NCBI GenBank assembly: GCA_946886435.1
Contig: CAMPIR010000025.1
Span: 1 to 10,010, forward strand
Length of the DNA: 10,010 bases
Source of the DNA: an uncultured Candidatus Saccharibacteria bacterium
GTDB taxonomy: Bacteria; Patescibacteria; Saccharimonadia; Saccharimonadales; UBA5946
Direction: 5' to 3'
In this document: piece by piece, positions 8,459 to 10,010 of the stretch
How the letters are laid out: each line of letters starts with the position of its first letter
How positions within the stretch are numbered: the first letter of the stretch is position 1
Translations under genes and position numbers: made by a program
Notes under the pieces: model-generated
Databases searched by the model: none
The model's input: the letters and a program-made list of their open reading frames with translations, nothing else
What the model was told of the DNA's origin: nothing

Positions 8459-9190
8459 ATGTATAGGAGGGTGACGGACTGGGGACGTTTAGGGTTGGTG
8501 ATCTTTTTTTGTGCGCTCGTTCCAGCATCGGCAGCCTACGCCGAGACACTCCAGTCGCCCAACTACCGTTTTGACGAAAGTACTGTGGGTGCTGGTGGAC
8601 TGGTTCAGTCGAGCTCAGCGAACTATCAAGGTGGTAACTCTCTCGGTGATATCGCGGTCGGCAACTCCGCTTCGGCAAACTATCAGATAATGTCACCGGC
8701 GCGCAACAGCGACGACCCTACTCTGTCGGTACAGATCCACAGCACAGCAGCAAGCTTCGGTAGCTTTTCCGCTACCAGCCCAAGCATGGCAACGGCCAGC
8801 TTTTCGGTCTCTAACTACACTGCATTTGGCTACGTCGTTCAGATAGAGGGCGACCCACCAAAGAACGGTAGTCGCACCATCCCGGCGCTCACCAGTGAAG
8901 CATCATCAGAAGTCGGTACGGAGCAGTTCGGCATAAACCTGGTCGCAAATACCTCACCTTCCTCTGTTGGAGCAAATCCCGACCAGGGGCAGTTCGGCGC
9001 AGGCGTCGCTCACCCTGACTACGCCACGCCAAACAAATACCACTACGCGAGCGGCGATGTGATCGCCAGCGCCCCGAAGAGCTCGGGGATAACCAAGTTT
9101 ACGATCAGCTACCTCGTAAACGTCGCCCCTCTCACCAAGGGTGGGATGTACAAAACAGACCAGACAATCATCGTTGTCGGCACCTATTAA
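8459..9190 (+). CDS. Exported surface protein, Saccharibacteria-style, function unknown
   Basis: I take the ATG at 8459 as the start, giving 243 residues; a TTG at 8423 would add 12 residues ahead of the signal peptide and is less likely. Residues 1-28 are a classical signal peptide (basic MYRRVTDWGR, hydrophobic LGLVIFFCALV, cleavage after AAYA). The mature N-terminus has three NY motifs, SPNYRF (33-38), SANYQG (53-58) and SANYQI (72-77), spaced about 20 residues apart and separated by Gly/Ser-rich linkers. The rest (87-243) is a beta-rich domain with DPTLSVQIHS, ATASFSVSNYTAFGYVVQIEG and a final TDQTIIVVGTY. I recall this arrangement in exported Saccharibacteria proteins but know no function. 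There is no sortase motif or C-terminal membrane helix. The start has AGAGG only two bases upstream, so initiation is uncertain. Confidence 0.8.
   Translation: MYRRVTDWGRLGLVIFFCALVPASAAYAETLQSPNYRFDESTVGAGGLVQSSSANYQGGNSLGDIAVGNSASANYQIMSPARNSDDPTLSVQIHSTAASFGSFSATSPSMATASFSVSNYTAFGYVVQIEGDPPKNGSRTIPALTSEASSEVGTEQFGINLVANTSPSSVGANPDQGQFGAGVAHPDYATPNKYHYASGDVIASAPKSSGITKFTISYLVNVAPLTKGGMYKTDQTIIVVGTY
8555..8689 (+). repeat. Three degenerate coding repeats with an S-x-NY core
   Basis: This segment encodes SPNYRF, SANYQG and SANYQI at 19-20 residue spacing, the last two also sharing the preceding SS/SA and following short Gly-rich linkers. The repeats are protein-level and diverged at the DNA level, so they are ancient duplications rather than recent slippage. 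Confidence 0.5.
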
Positions 9191-9212
9191 CCTCCCTCAT
9201 ATATAAGAGAAG

Positions 9213-9221
9213 TTATCCACA
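9213..9221 (+). promoter_or_regulatory. Single perfect DnaA-box sequence
   Basis: TTATCCACA matches the consensus DnaA box exactly and lies in the 133-base gap between two surface-protein genes, 27 bases upstream of the -35 of the next promoter. I see no cluster of further perfect boxes or an AT-rich unwinding element, so an origin is not supported. It may regulate the downstream promoter or be chance. Confidence 0.3.
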
Positions 9222-9247
9222 CATACGCCAAATGTAGTAAATATCTG

Positions 9248-9277
9248 TTGACATTATGAAAATGCTCGTGCTATTCT
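9248..9277 (+). promoter_or_regulatory. Strong promoter of the right-hand surface-protein gene
   Basis: A perfect -35 TTGACA (9248-9253) is followed after 18 bases by TATTCT (9272-9277), which also has the extended TG at 9269-9270. Transcription would start near 9284, leaving an A-rich leader of about 40 bases before the ATG at 9324. This is the best promoter in the window and predicts high expression of the exported protein. Confidence 0.7.
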
Positions 9278-9323
9278 TCGGGTAATACCTTAAAACCAAA
9301 AAACAAAAAAGAAAAACAAAGAG

Positions 9324-10010
9324 ATGAAAACACCACAACTATCTTTTGCCGTAGCACTGCGTATATTTTCCGCATTGATACTCATGGCAACGACATTAGT
9401 CCTTCCGTTCCAGACTGCGTACGCTGCGCAGCTCACTACGCGTAGCCTTACTTTGACTGCCGACACTACCGGTGGTTCGGCCCCATATGAAACTGCTGGG
9501 GACCTTGTTAAGCACGACTTTACGTTCTCTAGCCCTGCAGTCGGTACACCTCTTGGGTCTATCCGCTTTCAATACTGTACAACTGCGGCAAATTCAGTCG
9601 CTAGCCCAACGTGTATAGCCCCAACTGGCTTGGACACAAGTACTGCAACCCGAACAAATGAATCAGGTGCAACCGGTTTCGTGTCCCTAAACCATATATC
9701 AGCAAATGAGTTCTACATTGCTCGAGGATCGGGGCTAAACTCCGCTCTGATCGATAATGATTCAAACGGTACCAACACCATCATGAGCTATCAAATTAGC
9801 GGTGTTGTCCCACCAACAGAAACAAACACTACCTTCTATGTTCGCATAACGACGTACCAGGACATAGATGGCACAACCAACCCCGTAGACGCTGGTGTCG
9901 TTGCTGCCAGTACGGCAACCCCGATCGATATCACCGGAACGATGCCTGAGTCACTTGTCTTCTGTACGGGACGTACCGTTCCGGTCATCACCGCTACGAC
10001 CGTCCCTGAC
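9324..10010 (+). CDS. Exported surface protein, N-terminal part, runs off the right edge
   Basis: There are 229 codons from the ATG with no stop before the edge. Residues 1-34 are a signal peptide: basic MKTPQLSFAVALR, hydrophobic IFSALILMATTLVL, cleavage after TAYA. The mature part is Thr/Ser/Asn-rich and beta-stranded, consistent with an Ig-like exported domain. It includes GSIRFQYCTTAANS with a likely Cys pair at the YC and PTC positions, and FYVRITTYQD further on. Near the edge TMPESLVFCTG (206-216) begins what looks like a second domain of a type I recall from Saccharibacteria surface proteins. The ribosome site is weak and A-rich (AAAGAG directly before the ATG). It is in tandem with the 8459-9190 gene but has its own promoter. 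The function is unknown; an abundant envelope or S-layer-type protein is a guess from promoter strength and signal. Confidence 0.82.
   Translation, partial: MKTPQLSFAVALRIFSALILMATTLVLPFQTAYAAQLTTRSLTLTADTTGGSAPYETAGDLVKHDFTFSSPAVGTPLGSIRFQYCTTAANSVASPTCIAPTGLDTSTATRTNESGATGFVSLNHISANEFYIARGSGLNSALIDNDSNGTNTIMSYQISGVVPPTETNTTFYVRITTYQDIDGTTNPVDAGVVAASTATPIDITGTMPESLVFCTGRTVPVITATTVPD

Noticed and set aside
9196..9209. Near-palindrome CTCATATATAAGAG after the 8459-9190 gene as a terminator
   Set aside because: The stem is AT-rich, imperfect and has no T tract, so it is unlikely to terminate transcription.
9191..9323. Replication origin suggested by the DnaA box
   Set aside because: There is only one perfect box, no dnaA, dnaN or rpmH nearby, and no repeated AT-rich element.

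Overview
The window looks like part of a Patescibacteria (Candidate Phyla Radiation) genome, most likely Saccharibacteria. The reasons are the densely overlapping operon with short intergenic gaps, and the style of the exported proteins on the right (YRF/ANYQ repeats, and a surface protein with a 'TMPESLVFCTG' segment). The lineage call comes from recall of protein style, not from a marker gene, so it is moderately confident. Codon use and GC content look uniform and I see no insertion sequences, tRNAs, rRNAs or CRISPR arrays.

Layout. Positions 1-1141 are transcribed leftward: a 35-residue type IV prepilin-like peptide (1034-1141), a 177-residue protein of unknown function (456-989), and the N-terminal 142 residues of a glycoside hydrolase family 1 enzyme that runs off the left edge (1-426). 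A 95-base divergent gap (1142-1236) carries an extended -10 promoter for the rightward operon. Positions 1237-7263 hold seven tightly packed rightward genes: an exported-domain/c-like hairpin protein, then b-, delta-, alpha-, gamma-, beta- and epsilon-like F1Fo ATPase subunits. A convergent leftward gene (7305-8348) encodes a type II membrane-anchored, beta-rich surface protein. Two exported proteins follow on the plus strand (8459-9190, and 9324 to the right edge). No gene-free stretch exceeds about 135 bases.

The main point of interest is the ATPase operon. Its order is the canonical atp order (a-c-b-delta-alpha-gamma-beta-epsilon) with the proton-channel subunit a missing. The c position is taken by a 287-residue protein: an N-terminal export signal or anchor, a beta-rich domain of about 170 residues predicted to lie outside, and then a two-helix hairpin with a c-type 'GRNP' cytoplasmic loop but no carboxylate in the second helix. 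The beta-like subunit keeps its P-loop, catalytic Glu, Walker B Asp and Arg, and the alpha-like subunit keeps its Arg finger, so ATP hydrolysis looks possible. Ion translocation through the encoded membrane part does not. My inference is a repurposed F1 motor: ATP hydrolysis would turn gamma and a c-like ring whose extracellular domains face outward. This would be analogous in concept to the F1-like-X0 ATPases of Mollicutes, but with a different membrane part. The surrounding surface-protein and pilin-like genes fit a cell-surface role without proving one.
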